Source: an uncultured Pseudoxanthomonas sp.
Lineage (GTDB): Bacteria; Pseudomonadota; Gammaproteobacteria; Xanthomonadales; Xanthomonadaceae
Assembly (NCBI RefSeq): GCF_946886695.1
Contig: NZ_CAMPJD010000050.1
Location: 1 to 33,541, forward strand
Length of the DNA: 33,541 bases
Reading direction: 5' to 3'
Of this stretch, positions 29,422 through 33,541 are shown piece by piece. Each line of letters starts with the position of its first letter. The first letter of the stretch is position 1. Under the pieces are notes generated by a model, which saw only the letters and a list, made by a program, of their open reading frames with translations, did no database searches and was not told the origin of the DNA. The translations under genes were made by a program, and so were the position numbers.

Positions 29422-29862
29422 ATGTCGACATTGAGGTGGAAGGGAGTCGGGTGTCTCCTGGCGCTGATGATGGGCCTGGTCGCGTGCACGACCGATACTC
29501 CCGAGGCGCAGCTGCGGCAACGGTTCGACGACATGCAGGCGGCCGCGGAAGAGGGCCGTATCGGCGATTTCATGGACGGTGTGAGTCGAGACTTCAGTGG
29601 TGATGGCGGCATGGATCATGCTGCGCTGCACAATCTTCTGAAGATGCACACGCTGGCGAATGCGCGCATCGGCGCCACCACGGGCCCGCTCGACGTTCGG
29701 GTGGATGGCGACAGCGCTTCGGTTGCGTTCCGCGTACTGCTGACAGGGGGCAACGGTCGATTCCTGCCCGAGCAGGCGCGCAGCTACCAGGTGACGACAG
29801 CCTGGCACAGAGAGGACGGCGACTGGCGTGTGTATCACGCGCGATGGGAGGACGCCCGGTGA
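29422..29862 (+). CDS. Small putative lipoprotein, uncharacterised
   Basis: Family not recognised. The product (146 residues from ATG 29422) has a lipoprotein signal peptide: basic start, hydrophobic CLLALMMGLVAC, with a lipobox L-V-A-C and Cys22 as the lipidation site. The residue after the Cys is Thr, so sorting to the outer membrane is possible. The mature part begins with a helix (TPEAQLRQRFDDMQAAAEEGRIGDFMDGVSRDF). It ends with beta-like strands and a typical DGDWRVYHARWE finish, resembling small NTF2-like or SnoaL-type folds; this is only a structural guess. ATG 29422 is preferred over ATG 29401 because GAAGG precedes it. Its TGA stop adjoins the convergent gene's stop inside the palindrome TGATCA. 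Confidence 0.75.
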   Translation: MSTLRWKGVGCLLALMMGLVACTTDTPEAQLRQRFDDMQAAAEEGRIGDFMDGVSRDFSGDGGMDHAALHNLLKMHTLANARIGATTGPLDVRVDGDSASVAFRVLLTGGNGRFLPEQARSYQVTTAWHREDGDWRVYHARWEDAR

Positions 29863-30342
29863 TCATTTCACCGGCGTGAGTTGTCCAGCCGTCCATCGGT
29901 AGCGCAGCGTCTTCTCGACGGTCGGGCAGCAACGCGGATCGTTCGGGCCGGGCCATTTCGTCTTGAGTTCCACCATGCGATCGCGGACCGTCATGGCTTC
30001 GACGCTGCCCAAGGGCTCCCGCGTTTCTCCTGCCGGCATGTAGCGCGCTCCGTTTTTCGCCAGCACCGCGACGCCATGGTTCCAGTAGGTGGGGCCGTAC
30101 ATGGTCCACAGAACGACGATCTCGTCCTGGCCATCGCCGTCGAGGTCGGTCATCACGACATCGCCCGCCTCATAGCCTTCTTGTGGATTTCCGCCTGCCG
30201 ACTGCTTGCCGGCGACGTACTGCTCGGCGATGCGCCTGGCTTGTTCGGCGTCAGGCGACGCTGCCAGCACGACGGGCGCCGAGGCTCCTGCGAGGCAGGT
30301 AGACGCCAGCAACACACACAGGCGAAGGATCATGATGTTCAT
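29863..30342 (-). CDS. Exported protein with one FG-GAP/VCBS-like calcium-loop motif
   Basis: Family not recognised by name. The product (159 residues from ATG 30342, GGGAG 8 bases upstream) has a signal peptide (ILRLCVLLASTCLAGASAPVVLAA) and a predicted periplasmic mature part. A DxDGDGxDE motif in VVMTDLDGDGQDEIVVLWTMYG resembles the calcium-binding loop of FG-GAP/VCBS repeat proteins, but only one copy is present. It is followed by NHGVAVLAKNGARYMPAG. Two adjacent cysteines (DPRCCPTVEKTLRYRW) near the C-terminus are notable. It lies between acnA and the lipoprotein gene, tail to tail with the latter. The acnA terminator stands upstream, so it is probably a separate transcript. No link to DSF signalling can be shown from sequence. 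Confidence 0.75.
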   Translation of the reverse strand: MNIMILRLCVLLASTCLAGASAPVVLAASPDAEQARRIAEQYVAGKQSAGGNPQEGYEAGDVVMTDLDGDGQDEIVVLWTMYGPTYWNHGVAVLAKNGARYMPAGETREPLGSVEAMTVRDRMVELKTKWPGPNDPRCCPTVEKTLRYRWTAGQLTPVK

Positions 30343-30469
30343 GCCGCTGGCTCCCGACGTCGAACGAAGGCGCACTCTGGTTCAACGCAATCCGCGTGTG
30401 CGACCGGCAACGTGTCGAAGATCGTTGCCGAAGCGCATGCGGAGGCGAGGTCCACGCCGGACTGATTCG

Positions 30470-30516
30470 AGCAAGGGCGCAGGGGCGCGAAGTCCCGTCG
30501 GGACGGCGCTCTTGCT
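30470..30516. repeat. REP-like compound inverted repeat downstream of acnA
   Basis: AGCAAGGGCGC (30470-30480) pairs with GCGCTCTTGCT (30506-30516), with one G-U pair. An inner hairpin, GTCCCG/CGGGAC around a single T (30492-30504), lies between them. The nested structure is REP-like. It stands just beyond the acnA terminator, in the 235-base gap before the FG-GAP-like gene. Nothing else was recognised in that gap. Confidence 0.5.
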
Positions 30517-30520
30517 GATG

Positions 30521-30544
30521 AAAAGGGCCGCCCCAAGGCGGCCC
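30521..30544 (-). terminator. Rho-independent terminator of acnA
   Basis: On the minus strand GGGCCGCC, loop TTGG, GGCGGCCC (plus-strand 30525-30544) forms a perfect 8-bp GC stem followed by TTTT (30521-30524). It lies 34 bases after the acnA stop. Confidence 0.85.
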
Positions 30545-30577
30545 CGTTCTCTGTCCCTGGAACCCGTCGATGGTGCG

Positions 30578-33346
<2,769 letters not shown>

Positions 33347-33541
33347 CGCGGAGGCTCCTGTAGCTGTTGGGGAAGGGGCGCAGGAGCAGCATAAGCCGTG
33401 GTTCCTGTGCGTCTTGTCGAGGCTTGCCCGGATTATCCGCCAAGACTGAGACGGGGGTGACCCGACCAAAGCCGAAGGCGGGACCGGCGGCAACCTGGAC
33501 GGGGATGTCTCCTGCGCTGGGGTATGCCAAAGGAAGTATGT
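33347..33541. other. acnA upstream region, cut by the window end
   Basis: This holds 195 bases upstream of acnA. GGATAATCC at about 33430-33438 contains a -10-like element on the minus strand, but no matching -35 was found. At the very end AGGAAG is followed after one base by ATG (33538-33540). The spacing is too short for a normal ribosome binding site and the frame cannot be followed beyond the window. No gene is called. Confidence 0.4.

Noticed and set aside
33538..33540. ATG at the right edge as start of a gene divergent from acnA
   Set aside because: The AGGAAG before it is only one base away and the frame leaves the window at once, so no support is possible.

Overview
The window is a gene-dense, GC-rich stretch of a gammaproteobacterial chromosome. 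Gene content and order point to the family Xanthomonadaceae (Xanthomonas, Stenotrophomonas, Pseudoxanthomonas or Lysobacter relatives); the genus cannot be fixed by eye. The strongest evidence is a nearly complete rpf (regulation of pathogenicity factors) cluster: rpfE, an rpfD-like gene, rpfG, rpfC, rpfF, rpfB and the aconitase gene called rpfA in Xanthomonas. These are interleaved with the housekeeping genes that accompany them in that family (carAB, greA, recJ, prfB, lysS).

Layout, left to right. (1) 1-4.1 kb: 3' part of dnaK, a repeat-rich linker, dnaJ, then an ACT-domain prephenate dehydrogenase (tyrA-like). (2) 4.1-7.1 kb: a MOSC (YiiM-like) gene, a GAF-EAL cyclic-di-GMP phosphodiesterase and dapB. 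(3) 7.3-15.6 kb: a probable operon carA - small exported protein - carB - greA - rpfE - recJ, mostly with overlapping stops and starts. (4) 15.6-19.8 kb: an acyltransferase-3 membrane protein (-), a membrane LytTR regulator resembling RpfD (+) and a TPR-GGDEF diguanylate cyclase (-). (5) 19.9-22.6 kb: prfB with the classical programmed +1 frameshift, a REP-type inverted repeat pair, and lysS. (6) 23.0-29.3 kb: the diffusible signal factor (DSF) core. rpfG-rpfC lie on the + strand and converge on rpfF and rpfB on the - strand. (7) 29.4-33.3 kb: two small uncharacterised exported proteins, then aconitase A (acnA/rpfA) on the - strand.

How the genes work together, from family knowledge: RpfB is an acyl-CoA ligase linked to fatty-acid supply and DSF turnover. 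RpfF makes the cis-2-unsaturated fatty acid DSF. RpfC is the hybrid sensor kinase that perceives DSF, restrains RpfF and phosphorylates RpfG. RpfG is an HD-GYP phosphodiesterase that lowers cyclic-di-GMP. The key residues of all of these are visible and fall at or very near the positions known in X. campestris: RpfF E141/E161, RpfG D80, and RpfC H200/D514/H660. An EAL protein and a GGDEF protein with an inhibitory I-site lie within the same 20 kb, so the window carries all three classes of cyclic-di-GMP enzyme. rpfH, found between rpfG and rpfC in X. campestris, is absent.

The DSF system is a described one. The less familiar signals are non-coding: a CRP/Clp-type palindrome upstream of rpfG, an AT-centred 7-bp-arm palindrome between rpfB and rpfF together with an intrinsic terminator separating these genes, a hairpin that contains the tyrA ribosome binding site, a 14-bp perfect inverted repeat over a stop codon, and REP-like elements. 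Also of interest are the lineage-type exported proteins inserted between carA and carB and between rpfB and acnA. No tRNA, rRNA, CRISPR array, insertion sequence or prophage gene was recognised.
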